This document shows, one piece after another, positions 52,989 to 61,832 of a stretch of 64,000 nt of DNA (positions are counted from its first letter, which is position 1; each line of letters opens with the position of its first letter). The DNA comes from an uncultured Cardiobacterium sp. Lineage in GTDB: Bacteria; Pseudomonadota; Gammaproteobacteria; Cardiobacteriales; Cardiobacteriaceae. Made by a program: the position numbers and the translations under genes. The notes under the pieces were generated by a model, which saw only the letters and a program-made list of their open reading frames with translations, ran no database searches and had not been told where the DNA came from. The stretch lies in NCBI RefSeq assembly GCF_938028825.1, contig NZ_CALIZP010000022.1, positions 112,012 through 176,011 on the forward strand, read 5' to 3'.

Positions 52989-53795
52989 ATGCCCCCAATA
53001 TCCCGCATCACCCTGATGGGCACCTCAGGTGTAGGCAAAACCACCCTGGCGACCATGCTCGCCGCCGCCGGCTGGTTCCACTACTCCGGCGACTACCGCA
53101 TCGCCACCCGCTACCTGAACGAACCCATCAGCGACTGGCTGACCGAACTCGCCCGCCGCGAACCCACCCTCGCCGCCCTCTTGCGTGACGATGCCGTGAG
53201 CGTGGAAGGCAAAGTCAGCATCGAGCGGCTGCACATCCTCTCCGCCTACATCGGCAAACTGGGGCGCGACGGCTACGACGCCCGCATCTTCATCGCCCGG
53301 CAGCACCTCTTCCGCGCCGCCGAACAGGCGGCGATGGGCGACGTACCCGCCTTCATCGAGCGGGCCGAGCGCCTCTACGGCTACAAAGCCTTCATTAACG
53401 ACGCGGGCGGCAGTATCTGCGAAATCGACGACCCCGCCATGTTCCGGACGCTGGCTGCGCACACCTGCTACATCTACATCGACACCGACGAAGCCCACTA
53501 CGCCGAACTCGAAGCGCGCGCCATCGCCTACCCCAAACCCATCTGCTACCACCCGCAGTTCCTGCAAGAAATGATTGGCGAATACAGCCTGATGAAAGGC
53601 GGCCTCACCCCCGACCGCTTCGAATCCGACGACTTCATCCGCTACGTCACCCCGCGCATGATGGCACACCGCCGCGAGCGCTACCGCGCGCTCGTCGCCC
53701 AATACGGCGGCATCATCCTGAACGCGCGCGACATCTGGCAACTGCGCGACGCCGCCGATTTCCACGACCTGCTCAACGCCGCACAAAGGAACTGA
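52989..53795 (+). CDS. P-loop ATPase adjacent to metA
   Basis: 268 residues from ATG 52989 (a GTG at 52971 would add six). Walker A GTSGVGKT (residues 11-18) and a likely Walker B in KAFINDAGGSICEID. The rest is helical, with FHYSGDYRIATRYLNEPISDWL, YPKPICYHPQFLQEMIGEYS and DDFIRYVTPRMMAHRRERY. It looks like a small-molecule or regulatory kinase-type P-loop protein, but I cannot name the family. It is followed after 3 bases by metA with a ribosome site inside its end, so the two are an operon. Confidence 0.75.
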   Translation: MPPISRITLMGTSGVGKTTLATMLAAAGWFHYSGDYRIATRYLNEPISDWLTELARREPTLAALLRDDAVSVEGKVSIERLHILSAYIGKLGRDGYDARIFIARQHLFRAAEQAAMGDVPAFIERAERLYGYKAFINDAGGSICEIDDPAMFRTLAAHTCYIYIDTDEAHYAELEARAIAYPKPICYHPQFLQEMIGEYSLMKGGLTPDRFESDDFIRYVTPRMMAHRRERYRALVAQYGGIILNARDIWQLRDAADFHDLLNAAQRN

Positions 53796-53798
53796 CCC

Positions 53799-54851
53799 AT
53801 GCCGCTCGTCGCCCACCGCCCCCTCGAAGCCCTTGACCGCCTGCGCGCCGAAGGCCAGGAAATCCTCGACGTCGAACGCGCCCACCGCCAGGACATCCGC
53901 GAGTTGCACATCGGCCTCCTCAACATCATGCCCGACGGCGCACTCAAAGCCACCGAGCGCCAATTCTTGCGCCTCATCGGCAACTCGAACCGCATCGCCC
54001 AGTTCTACGTCCACATCTTCACCGTCCCCGGCGTACCGCGCAGCGCCGACATCCAGGCCTACATCGACACCCACTACGAAAACTTCGACGACCTCGCCGC
54101 CGAAGGGCTGGATGCCCTCATCTTCACCGGCACCAACCCCGTCCACGCCGACCTTGCCCAAGAGGATTACTGGCCGCATGTCCGGCGCGTCTTCGACTGG
54201 GCGGACCAAAACGTCACCTCCGTCCTCTGCTCCTGCCTCGCCTCGCACCTCGCCCTGCGCCACTTCTACGGCATCCCGCGCCTGCGCCGCAAAAACAAAC
54301 TCTTCGGCGTGTACAGCCACCGCGTACAAGACCGCAGCCACCCCATGCTTGCCAACATCAACACCCGTTTCGACATGCCGCATTCCCGCTGGAATGACGT
54401 CGCCGCCGAATCCTTCGCCGCCTGCGGCCTGCCCGTCCTCGTTGCCGGCGAAGAAAGCGGCGTGGCGATGGCCAGCTCGCCGGACGGCTTCCGGCAAATC
54501 TACTTCCAGGGCCACCCCGAATACGACCGCAACAGCCTGCTCAAAGAATACCGCCGCGACCTGCAACACTACCGCGCAGGCGACAGCGACCGCGCGCCCT
54601 ACCTGCCCGAACACTACCTCACCCCGGCGGGCACCCGCCTCGCCAACGCCTACCTCGCAAGCGGCGCGCCCAGCGGTGACTTCCCCGAAGCGGCACTGCT
54701 CGAAGAAGTGGACGTTACCTGGCGCGACACCGCCAAGGCCCTCTTCGCCAACTGGCTCGGCCTCGTTTACCAACTCACCCACCGCGACAGACGCCTGCAA
54801 TTCATGGACGGCATCGACCCCGCCGACCCGCTGGGCCGCCTGCGTCGCTGA
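53799..54851 (+). CDS. metA: Homoserine O-succinyltransferase
   Basis: 350 residues of the MetA class-I-glutamine-amidotransferase-like family, first step of methionine synthesis from homoserine. LHIGLLNIMPDGALKATERQFLRLI opens the domain; the nucleophile lies in LCSCLASHLALRHFYGI (probably Cys146); GVYSHRV and YFQGHPEYD hold the His and Glu of the active site. Acetyl versus succinyl donor is set by a single residue and cannot be settled by eye. Operon partner of the P-loop ATPase. Confidence 0.9.
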   Translation: MPLVAHRPLEALDRLRAEGQEILDVERAHRQDIRELHIGLLNIMPDGALKATERQFLRLIGNSNRIAQFYVHIFTVPGVPRSADIQAYIDTHYENFDDLAAEGLDALIFTGTNPVHADLAQEDYWPHVRRVFDWADQNVTSVLCSCLASHLALRHFYGIPRLRRKNKLFGVYSHRVQDRSHPMLANINTRFDMPHSRWNDVAAESFAACGLPVLVAGEESGVAMASSPDGFRQIYFQGHPEYDRNSLLKEYRRDLQHYRAGDSDRAPYLPEHYLTPAGTRLANAYLASGAPSGDFPEAALLEEVDVTWRDTAKALFANWLGLVYQLTHRDRRLQFMDGIDPADPLGRLRR

Positions 54852-54857
54852 CAGCGC

Positions 54858-55718
54858 ATGAAAACCGGCCGCCGTACCCTGCTCACTGCTGCCGCCATTG
54901 CCGCCCTCACCCCGCGCCTGAGCGAAGCCCAACCCAGCCAAGAAAAACCCATGACCAGCCACACCTACCACGACGCCATCCTCCACTACCGCGACAACGG
55001 CAAAACCGACGCCCCTGCGCTCCTCCTCCTGCACGGCGGACTGGGCACAGCGGCAGACGACTTCGCCCCGCTCCTGCCGCGCCTGCACCCACACTACCGC
55101 GTCATCGAAAACGACACGCGTGGCCACGGCCAATCCACACGCGGCAGCGTCCCCCTCACTTACGCGCAAATCGCCGCTGACGCCAAACACCTCATCGACA
55201 CCCTCCGCCTCAACACCTACCACATCCTCGGCTTCAGCGATGGCGGCACCGCTGCCTACCACCTCGCCCTCAACGACGAACGCGTACAAAGCATCCTGAC
55301 CGTCGGCGCCAACTGGCACAGCAGCCAAATCGAACCCGCGCGCGACATGTACGAAAGCCTCACCCCCGACTTCCTCCGCGAAAATATGCCCGCCCAAGTC
55401 GCCGCTTACGAACAACAAAACCCGCAGCCCGACCTCGCCACCCTGACTGCCGACCTGCGCCGCTTGTGGCTGGATAACAGCACGACGGGCTACCCCAATG
55501 AACGCGTCGCCGCCATCAAACAACCCATCCTGGCAGTACGTGGCGAAGACGATTTCCTGCTGAACCTGCCCGACTGGGCGGCGCTGCGCAAACAAAACCC
55601 TGCCGCGCACCTGCTGCACATCCCCTTCGCCGGACACGAAGCCATCAAAGCCCAGCCGGACATCCTCTGGGCGGCCATCCAAACCTTCCACCAACACCAA
55701 CCCGCACAAACCCCATAA
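54858..55718 (+). CDS. Exported alpha/beta hydrolase
   Basis: 286 residues. The N-terminus KTGRRTLLTAAAIAALTPRLSEA is a Tat-like signal with twin arginine. The hydrolase core has LLLLHGGLGTAADDF (oxyanion), nucleophile GFSDGGTAAY, acid in GEDDFLL and catalytic His in FAGHEA. Ester or lactone hydrolase of the periplasm is likely; the substrate is unknown. It follows metA by 6 bases but is functionally unrelated as far as can be seen. Confidence 0.85.
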   Translation: MKTGRRTLLTAAAIAALTPRLSEAQPSQEKPMTSHTYHDAILHYRDNGKTDAPALLLLHGGLGTAADDFAPLLPRLHPHYRVIENDTRGHGQSTRGSVPLTYAQIAADAKHLIDTLRLNTYHILGFSDGGTAAYHLALNDERVQSILTVGANWHSSQIEPARDMYESLTPDFLRENMPAQVAAYEQQNPQPDLATLTADLRRLWLDNSTTGYPNERVAAIKQPILAVRGEDDFLLNLPDWAALRKQNPAAHLLHIPFAGHEAIKAQPDILWAAIQTFHQHQPAQTP

Positions 55719-55723
55719 AACAC

Positions 55724-55960
55724 ATGAACCGCATGAACAAAACCCTGCTCACCCTCGGCCTCGCCGCCGCCCTCACCCTCACCGCCTGCGCCCGGGGCGA
55801 CACCACCGCCGCCGTCGGCAAACACAACCTCTCCAAAGGCGACTGTCGCGGCATCCGCGCCGACGGCCGCGAATACCGCGAAGAAATGACACAAAGCAAC
55901 TGCGAAATGGTCGGCGGCACCTTCACCCCCAGAAACCGCCGCAAAGTCATCTGGTTCTGA
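55724..55960 (+). CDS. Small lipoprotein of unknown function
   Basis: 78 residues. Lipoprotein signal MNRMNKTLLTLGLAAALTLTAC with lipobox LTAC. Mature part of about 56 residues with two further Cys (GDCRGIRADGREYREEM and SNCEMVGGTF), which could form a disulfide. An ATG three codons in is an equal start candidate. Follows the hydrolase by 5 bases. No family recognised. Confidence 0.75.
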   Translation: MNRMNKTLLTLGLAAALTLTACARGDTTAAVGKHNLSKGDCRGIRADGREYREEMTQSNCEMVGGTFTPRNRRKVIWF

Positions 55961-55966
55961 AATGAC

Positions 55967-56025
55967 CGCAGGGCGGGCTTCAGCCCGCCATCAACATTAC
56001 TGCGGCGGACTGAAGCCCTCCCTGC
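55967..56025. repeat. 23-bp inverted repeat with nested hairpin
   Basis: CGCAGGGCGGGCTTCAGCCC (55967 on) and its inverted partner ending at 56025 match at 21 of 23 positions, with a 13-base loop. Each arm can also fold on itself (GGCGGGC-TTCA-GCCCGCC). There is no T-run, so it is a REP-like repeat or transcript stabiliser rather than a classical terminator. Confidence 0.65.
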
Positions 56026-56057
56026 GTCCCCAAACCACAAGTCGGCGAAACCGCACC

Positions 56058-56582
56058 ATGCCCATCCCGCCCCACCTGCAACCCTATGTCAAACCCGGCA
56101 GCCTGCACCGCGACGCGCGCGGCATCGAACACCGCTTCACCCTCGCCGCCGACGGCACCGACTGCTTCCGCATCCGCTACTACGGCACCCTCTACGAAAA
56201 CCTGATTACCGACACCGACTTCGCACCGGCCAAAATCACCGCCGTCGCCGTGGCAAGCGGGCGGGAAATCCTGCTGTTTGACGGCTGCCGGCACGGCTAC
56301 AACGCCATGCTCTGCGACGAGTACAGCGCCGCGCAGCACAACGACCGCCCTTTGCAGGATCTGGACGCAGCGCCCGGCCAAATCGGTATCCGTCTCTACT
56401 ACAACATCGACTACGAAGAAGAACGCGACGACTTCGCCGACGGAAACGGCAACGTGGCGCTGACCAGCGGCGAAACCATCCCCTTTGCCCGCTTGCAACA
56501 AGACGGCTTCGACGCCATTGCCATTACGCTGACCGCCGCCGACGGCAAACAGCGGGAAATCCTCAATGCGGAACTGGCCTGA
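56058..56582 (+). CDS. Hypothetical protein
   Basis: 174 residues, MPIPPHLQPYVKPGSLHRDA to the end ITLTAADGKQREILNAELA. No signal peptide or membrane segment. The central part (AVASGREILLFDGCRHGYNAML, YYNIDYEEERDDF) is beta-rich with acidic stretches. It is not recognised. ATG 56058 is chosen, since the longer open frame upstream runs through the inverted repeat. It is closed by the hairpin at 56633. Confidence 0.65.
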   Translation: MPIPPHLQPYVKPGSLHRDARGIEHRFTLAADGTDCFRIRYYGTLYENLITDTDFAPAKITAVAVASGREILLFDGCRHGYNAMLCDEYSAAQHNDRPLQDLDAAPGQIGIRLYYNIDYEEERDDFADGNGNVALTSGETIPFARLQQDGFDAIAITLTAADGKQREILNAELA

Positions 56583-56632
56583 CGCAGTAGCTACCAAGCG
56601 GCTCAACCACGCCCTTTCCCTCCCGCCGAAAA

Positions 56633-56660
56633 AAGCCCTTCCCCCGCCGGGGAAGGGCTT
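56633..56660. terminator. Strong hairpin between the hypothetical gene and speA
   Basis: Perfect 12-bp stem AAGCCCTTCCCC / GGGGAAGGGCTT with a four-base loop. The A-run is on the 5' side, so it is a textbook terminator for the minus strand and a weaker one for the plus strand. Confidence 0.7.
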
Positions 56661-56721
56661 TACAATGCCGCGCCACGCCGGGGCGCTCCGCCTCTCCACC
56701 TGCACAAACCAAGGAACCGCA

Positions 56722-58632
56722 TTGAACCAACACACCGACTGGACCATCGCCGACGCCGACGAACTCTACCGCATCAGCGGCTGGGGCGCGGGCTACTTCC
56801 GCCTGAACGACGACGGCAATCTCGTCATCAACGCCCCGCTCGCCGGCGGCAAGACCGCCGAAATCGCCATGCTCGACCTCATCGAAGGCATGGAAGTGCG
56901 CGGCAAGACCATGCCCGTGATGCTGCGCGTGCAAAACATCCTCGAAAACCAGATCCGCCTCATCAACGAAAGCTTCGCCAAAGCCATCGCGAGCAGCCAC
57001 TACCGGGGCAAATACCGGGGCGTGTTCCCCATCAAGGTGAACCAGCAGGCGCAGGTGATTGAAGACATTGTCCGCTTCGGCAAACCCTGGCAGCACGGCC
57101 TCGAAGCGGGTTCCAAGGCCGAACTGATGATTGCGCTCTCCATGCTGACCGAGCCCGGTCCGCTCATCGTCTGCAACGGCTACAAAGACCGCGAATTCGT
57201 CGAACTCGGCCTCGGCATGACCAAACTCGGCTTCCAGGTCATCTTCGTCATCGAAACCCCGGCGGAGCTGCCCATCATCGTCGAAAGCTCGCAGGCGATG
57301 GGCGTGCGCCCCGTCATCGGCGTGCGCGCCAAACTCTTCTCGCACGTCTCCGGCCACTGGAACGCCACCAGCGGCGACCGCTCCATGTTCGGCCTGAACG
57401 CCAGCCAGCTCGTGCAGGTCATCGACGGCCTGAAAGCGGCAGGCATGCTCGACTGCCTGCAATTTTTGCACTACCACCTCGGCTCGCAAATCCCCAACAT
57501 CCGCGACATCCGCACCGGCGTGCGCGAAGCCTGCCGCTACTATGTCGAACTCGTCGAAGAAGGCGCACCGATGCGCTTCCTCGACCTCGGCGGCGGCCTC
57601 GCTGTGGACTATGACGGCAGCCGCACCTCCGCCATCCATTCGCGCAACTACACCCTCGAAGAATACTGCGTGGACGTGGTTGAAACCATCCAGGCGGTGA
57701 TGGACGAAAAAGGCATCGAACACCCGACCATCGTCACCGAATCGGGCCGTTCCACCGTCGCCTACTCCACCGTCCTCATGTTCAACATCCTGGACGTGAC
57801 CGGCTACACCGACGCCCGCCTGCCCGCCGACAACAACGAAGACAACGAACTCGTGCACAACCTCATGGAAAGCTACCGCATGCTGTCGGACAAAACCGTG
57901 CAAGAATGCTTCAACGACGCCGTGTACTACCGTGACGAAGCGCGCGACGGCTTCATGCGCGGCCAGCTTGACCTGCGCACCCGGTCGCGTGTCGAACAAA
58001 TCTTCATGGTTGTCATGACCGAAGTGCAGAAAATTGCCGAGCGCAACCCGGACGCCCTCTCCGAACCGGAAGTGCTGAAAACCATGCTGGCGGACATCTA
58101 CTACGGTAACTTCAGCGTCTTCCAGTCCCTGCCGGACGCCTGGGCGATTGACCAAATCTTCCCCGTCGTGCCGCTGCACCGCCACCTCGAACGCCCGACG
58201 CGCAACAGCATCATCGCTGACATGACCTGCGACAGCGACGGCAAAATCGACCGTTTCCCCGAAAACGGCGAAGTCAGCCGCGCCCTGCCGCTGCACCACA
58301 TCAAAGAAGGCGAAGAATACTACCTCGGTGCCTTCCTCGTCGGCGCCTACCAGGAAACCCTGGGCGACCTGCACAACCTGCTCGGCGACACCCACGTCGT
58401 CTCCATCTACATCAACGAAGACGGCAGCTATGACTTCGTCGGCGAAGTCGAAGGCGACTCCGTGGCAGACGTGCTCAGCTACGTCGAATACCAGCCGAAC
58501 AACCTGCTCGCGCAATTCCGCCAGACCGCCGAACGCGCCGTGCGCAACGGCACCATCAGCGCCGCTGAACGCCAGCACCTCGTCAACGCCTTTGAAGCGG
58601 GCCTGCGCGGCTATACCTACTACGAACAATAG
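56722..58632 (+). CDS. speA: Biosynthetic arginine decarboxylase
   Basis: 636-residue PLP enzyme of the alanine-racemase fold converting arginine to agmatine for polyamines. Motifs: GVFPIKVNQQAQVIEDIVRFG with the PLP lysine, HYHLGSQIPNIRDIRTGVREA, DLGGGLAVDYDGSRT, TESGRSTVAYSTVL and the C-terminal LGAFLVGAYQETLGDLHNLLGDTHVV. Start is TTG 56722 with AAGGA six bases upstream; the longer frame would begin in the hairpin. Next gene is the carboxynorspermidine dehydrogenase, so both serve polyamine synthesis. Confidence 0.95.
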   Translation: MNQHTDWTIADADELYRISGWGAGYFRLNDDGNLVINAPLAGGKTAEIAMLDLIEGMEVRGKTMPVMLRVQNILENQIRLINESFAKAIASSHYRGKYRGVFPIKVNQQAQVIEDIVRFGKPWQHGLEAGSKAELMIALSMLTEPGPLIVCNGYKDREFVELGLGMTKLGFQVIFVIETPAELPIIVESSQAMGVRPVIGVRAKLFSHVSGHWNATSGDRSMFGLNASQLVQVIDGLKAAGMLDCLQFLHYHLGSQIPNIRDIRTGVREACRYYVELVEEGAPMRFLDLGGGLAVDYDGSRTSAIHSRNYTLEEYCVDVVETIQAVMDEKGIEHPTIVTESGRSTVAYSTVLMFNILDVTGYTDARLPADNNEDNELVHNLMESYRMLSDKTVQECFNDAVYYRDEARDGFMRGQLDLRTRSRVEQIFMVVMTEVQKIAERNPDALSEPEVLKTMLADIYYGNFSVFQSLPDAWAIDQIFPVVPLHRHLERPTRNSIIADMTCDSDGKIDRFPENGEVSRALPLHHIKEGEEYYLGAFLVGAYQETLGDLHNLLGDTHVVSIYINEDGSYDFVGEVEGDSVADVLSYVEYQPNNLLAQFRQTAERAVRNGTISAAERQHLVNAFEAGLRGYTYYEQ

Positions 58633-58776
58633 ATTCCACGGAATCGCCGCTTGCATCCCCCCCTTCCCCCGCTCGCGGGGAAAGGGGCGCGAAGTAACGA
58701 AAGGGAGAGACCACACGCACCGAAAGCTCCCGCAACCCGCTAAAATCACCGCTTACACTCAACACAGGAACCCATC

Positions 58777-59964
58777 ATGAACCACGTCCTCATCATCGGC
58801 GCCGGTGGCGTCGCCAACGTCGTCGCCCACAAATGCGCCGCAGACAAAAACACCTTCCACAACATCACCTTGGCGAGCCGTACGCTGGCCAAATGCGATG
58901 CCATCGCCGCTGCCGTCAAGGCAAAACACGGCGTGACTATTGATACCCGCCAGATTGATGCCGACAACGTTCCCGCGCTCACCCGCCTGCTTGAAGAACT
59001 GCGCCCGCAACTCGTCCTTAACATCGCCCTGCCCTACCAGGATTTGCACATCATGGATGCCTGCCTCGCTGCCGGCATTGACTACCTCGACACCGCCAAC
59101 TACGAACCGCCGGAAGAAGCCAAATTTGAATATAAATGGCAATGGGCCTATGAAGACCGCTTCCGTGAACGCGGCATCATGGCACTGCTCGGCAGCGGTT
59201 TTGACCCCGGCGTTACTAACGTCTTCACCGCTTACATCAAGAAACACCTGCTCGATGAAATCCACGAACTCGACATCATCGACGCCAACGCCGGCGACCA
59301 CGGCCTGCCCTTTGCCACCAACTTCAACCCCGAAATCAACATCCGCGAAATCACCGCTGACGCCCGCCACTGGGAAAACGGCGCTTGGCAAACCACTCCG
59401 GCGCTTTCCCACAAACGCGTCTTTGACTTCCCGCAAATCGGCGAAAAAAACATCTACATGATGTATCACGAAGAGCTCGAATCGCTGGTCAAACACTTCC
59501 CGGAAATCAAAACCGCGCGTTTCTGGATGACCTTCTCCGACAACTACCTGAACCACCTCAAAGTGCTGGAAAATGTCGGCATGACCTCGATTGAGCCCGT
59601 CATGTACGAGGGGCGCGAAATCATCCCTATCCAGTTCCTGAAAGCCGTCCTGCCCGATCCTGCCTCGCTCGGCCCGCGCACTAAAGGCAAAACCTGCATC
59701 GGCTGCGTCGCCAAAGGCAAAAAAGACGGCAAGGACAAAACCGTGTACATCTACAACATCTGCGACCACGAAGAAGCCTACAAAGAAACCGGCTCGCAGG
59801 CGATCTCCTACACCACCGGCGTGCCGGCGATGATCGGCGCAAAAATGATGCTGGAAAAAATCTGGCACCGCGCCGGTGTCTGGAACATGGAACAGTTCGA
59901 CCCCGCCCCGTTCCTTAAAGCGCTTGCCGCAAACGGCCTGCCGTGGGAAGTGAAAGAGCTCTGA
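58777..59964 (+). CDS. Carboxynorspermidine/carboxyspermidine dehydrogenase
   Basis: 395 residues of the saccharopine-dehydrogenase fold: NAD(P) loop VLIIGAGGVANVVAHKCA, NIALPYQDLHIMDACLAAGIDYLDTANYE, GSGFDPGVTNVFTAYI and the long C-terminal insert. Related enzymes condense aspartate semialdehyde with putrescine or diaminopropane to carboxy(nor)spermidine, an alternative to SpeE. The partner decarboxylase nspC, often adjacent, is missing here; an HNH nuclease gene sits in its place. It lies about 145 bases after speA and ends at its own terminator. Confidence 0.9.
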   Translation: MNHVLIIGAGGVANVVAHKCAADKNTFHNITLASRTLAKCDAIAAAVKAKHGVTIDTRQIDADNVPALTRLLEELRPQLVLNIALPYQDLHIMDACLAAGIDYLDTANYEPPEEAKFEYKWQWAYEDRFRERGIMALLGSGFDPGVTNVFTAYIKKHLLDEIHELDIIDANAGDHGLPFATNFNPEINIREITADARHWENGAWQTTPALSHKRVFDFPQIGEKNIYMMYHEELESLVKHFPEIKTARFWMTFSDNYLNHLKVLENVGMTSIEPVMYEGREIIPIQFLKAVLPDPASLGPRTKGKTCIGCVAKGKKDGKDKTVYIYNICDHEEAYKETGSQAISYTTGVPAMIGAKMMLEKIWHRAGVWNMEQFDPAPFLKALAANGLPWEVKEL

Positions 59965-59976
59965 AAAAAACCAGCC

Positions 59977-60001
59977 ATACCCCGCCCGGCGGGGTATTTT
60001 T
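59977..60001 (+). terminator. Terminator after the dehydrogenase gene
   Basis: ATACCCCGCC / GGCGGGGTAT hairpin followed by five T. It ends just before the ribosome site of the HNH gene, so that gene needs its own promoter or readthrough. Confidence 0.87.
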
Positions 60002-60014
60002 ACAAGGACAAGCC

Positions 60015-60758
60015 ATGACCAAATACCGCATGGAGATTGATGGCGAAACACTCGAAGGCGCTATCCTCATTACCCGCCACGTCATCCGCCAAATCGTGGC
60101 AACCGGACAAACCCGATTCAAAGCCAAAGACGTTGCAACGCGGCTGCGTCAATTATTGCCTGATTACAACGACAACACCCTTGCCAACATGCACGCCATG
60201 TGCGTCAACTCCAACTCACGCAAGCATTACCACTCAACCGAAGACTTCCTTGTCCTCGTCAAAAGAGGCGAGTTTGCACTATACCAACCGGAAGCGGATA
60301 CCACCCGGACAGAAACCCTGCAACGCGACCTGGACGATATTGCTCGGCGTGCAGCCACGCACAGCATCACGGCAACCACCGCTGCAAGCCTCATTCGCAC
60401 CCGCAAAGGCCAAGGCGCGTTCCGGCAAGGCGTGCTGAAACGCTATCCTGCCTGCCCCGTCAGCGGCGTGAAAGATCCCCGCTTTCTTGTTGCCGGCCAC
60501 ATCAAACCCTGGCGGGACAGCAGCGATGCCGAACGCCTCGAACCCGATAACGGTTTAATGTTCGCGCCGAATATTGATGCTCTCTTTGACGGCGGTTTCA
60601 TCAGCTTCACTGACGACGGTGTCCTCATTGTCAGCCCGCATATTGCAGCGGAAACCCTGCTTGCGCTGGGCATCACCATCCCCGTCGCCCCCATCCATGT
60701 CCGGGAAGAAACCGCATATTATCTTGAATGGCACCGCACTCACGTGTTTCGCAAATAA
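60015..60758 (+). CDS. HNH endonuclease (HNH_2 type)
   Basis: 247 residues. The N-terminal 100 residues look like a winged-helix domain (ILITRHVIRQIVATGQTRFK, VATRLRQLLPDYNDNTLANM). The C-terminal HNH_2 domain shows CPVSGVKDPRFLVAGHIKPW, DSSDAERLEPDNGLMFAPNI and DALFDGGFISFTDDGVLIVS, with the HIKPW histidine and the Asn of DNGL as active-site parts. Such proteins include restriction-type nucleases acting on modified DNA. No methylase or partner is adjacent. AAGGA precedes ATG 60015. Role in defence is only a possibility. Confidence 0.85.
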   Translation: MTKYRMEIDGETLEGAILITRHVIRQIVATGQTRFKAKDVATRLRQLLPDYNDNTLANMHAMCVNSNSRKHYHSTEDFLVLVKRGEFALYQPEADTTRTETLQRDLDDIARRAATHSITATTAASLIRTRKGQGAFRQGVLKRYPACPVSGVKDPRFLVAGHIKPWRDSSDAERLEPDNGLMFAPNIDALFDGGFISFTDDGVLIVSPHIAAETLLALGITIPVAPIHVREETAYYLEWHRTHVFRK

Positions 60759-60893
60759 AAATGCGCAAATATTCCTGCCCGGAAAGCCTGTAAAAAACAT
60801 GGTGTTATCCCGCACGCTGCCAAGCGCTAACCGCGCCACCCGTGATAAAAAAACGTAGAATGCGCGCCACATCCACCCACCACCACCAAACCC

Positions 60894-61832
60894 ATGCTCA
60901 ACATCGTCACCTCCCTCATCCCGATTTTTATCGTGATTGCCTTCGGTTATGCCGCCACCCGCGCCGGGACGTTTACTCTCGAAGGGCTGACTGCGCTGGG
61001 GCGGTTCGTCATCAGCATCGCCCTGCCTGCCCTGATTTTCCGCGCGCTGTCGGAGAAAAGCCTGGGCGAAATCTTCATTCCTTCCTATCTTTTCGGCTAC
61101 GGCGCGGCGACGCTGCTCTCTTTTACCCTCGGCCTGGTTTTTGCCCGCCTGGTCGGCCAAAATTTGCGCGGCGCGGCGGTGAGCGCCATCGGCCAGACTT
61201 TTTCCAACAGCGCCTTCATCGGCTATCCGCTGCTGCTCAGTGTCATCGGCGGCAATGCGGGCGTGTATTTCTCGCTCAACACTGTGGTGGAAAACGTGCT
61301 GCTGATTCCGCTCTTCCTGGTCATCGCCGAATCGCAAGGCAGCAACAAAGATGGCACCTTCGGGCAGCGGCTGGGGCGGATTTTCCTCAACATGCTGCGC
61401 AAGCCGCTGATTGCGGCGCTGATTCTCGGCATGATTTTCTCGGCCTTGCAATGGAAACTGCCCGCGCCGATCAACCGCGCGGTGAGCCTCGTCGCCGATG
61501 CCGCCGCGCCGGTCGCCATCTTCGTCATCGGCTGCGGCCTGAACGGTATCAAAATCGAGGGCAACGTCATCGCCATCACGCAAATCACCATCGGCAAACT
61601 GTTCCTGATGCCCGTGCTTGCCGCCCTCTTCATCTGGCTCTTCGGCGGCAGCGAGGAAGTCATCTTCGCGGGCGCGCTGATGGGCGGCATTTCGATGGCG
61701 AACACGGTGGCGATTTTCGCGCAGCACTACGGCTATCCGCATCGCGGTACGGTGAGCATGATCACCACCAACGTCCTATCCGTTTTCACCCTCTCCGGCA
61801 TCTTCCTGCTGCACCAGTGGCTGGTCGGCTGA
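60894..61832 (+). CDS. AEC-family transporter
   Basis: 312 residues with ten predicted helices of the auxin-efflux-carrier/malonate family: LIPIFIVIAFGYAATRAGTF, RFVISIALPALIFRALS, NSAFIGYPLLLSVIGGNAGV, AAPVAIFVIGCGLNGIKIEG and GISMANTVAIFAQHYG. Inner-membrane transporter, probably of an organic acid or amino acid. It overlaps the convergent CDF gene by 57 bases. No terminator lies between them. Confidence 0.87.
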   Translation: MLNIVTSLIPIFIVIAFGYAATRAGTFTLEGLTALGRFVISIALPALIFRALSEKSLGEIFIPSYLFGYGAATLLSFTLGLVFARLVGQNLRGAAVSAIGQTFSNSAFIGYPLLLSVIGGNAGVYFSLNTVVENVLLIPLFLVIAESQGSNKDGTFGQRLGRIFLNMLRKPLIAALILGMIFSALQWKLPAPINRAVSLVADAAAPVAIFVIGCGLNGIKIEGNVIAITQITIGKLFLMPVLAALFIWLFGGSEEVIFAGALMGGISMANTVAIFAQHYGYPHRGTVSMITTNVLSVFTLSGIFLLHQWLVG

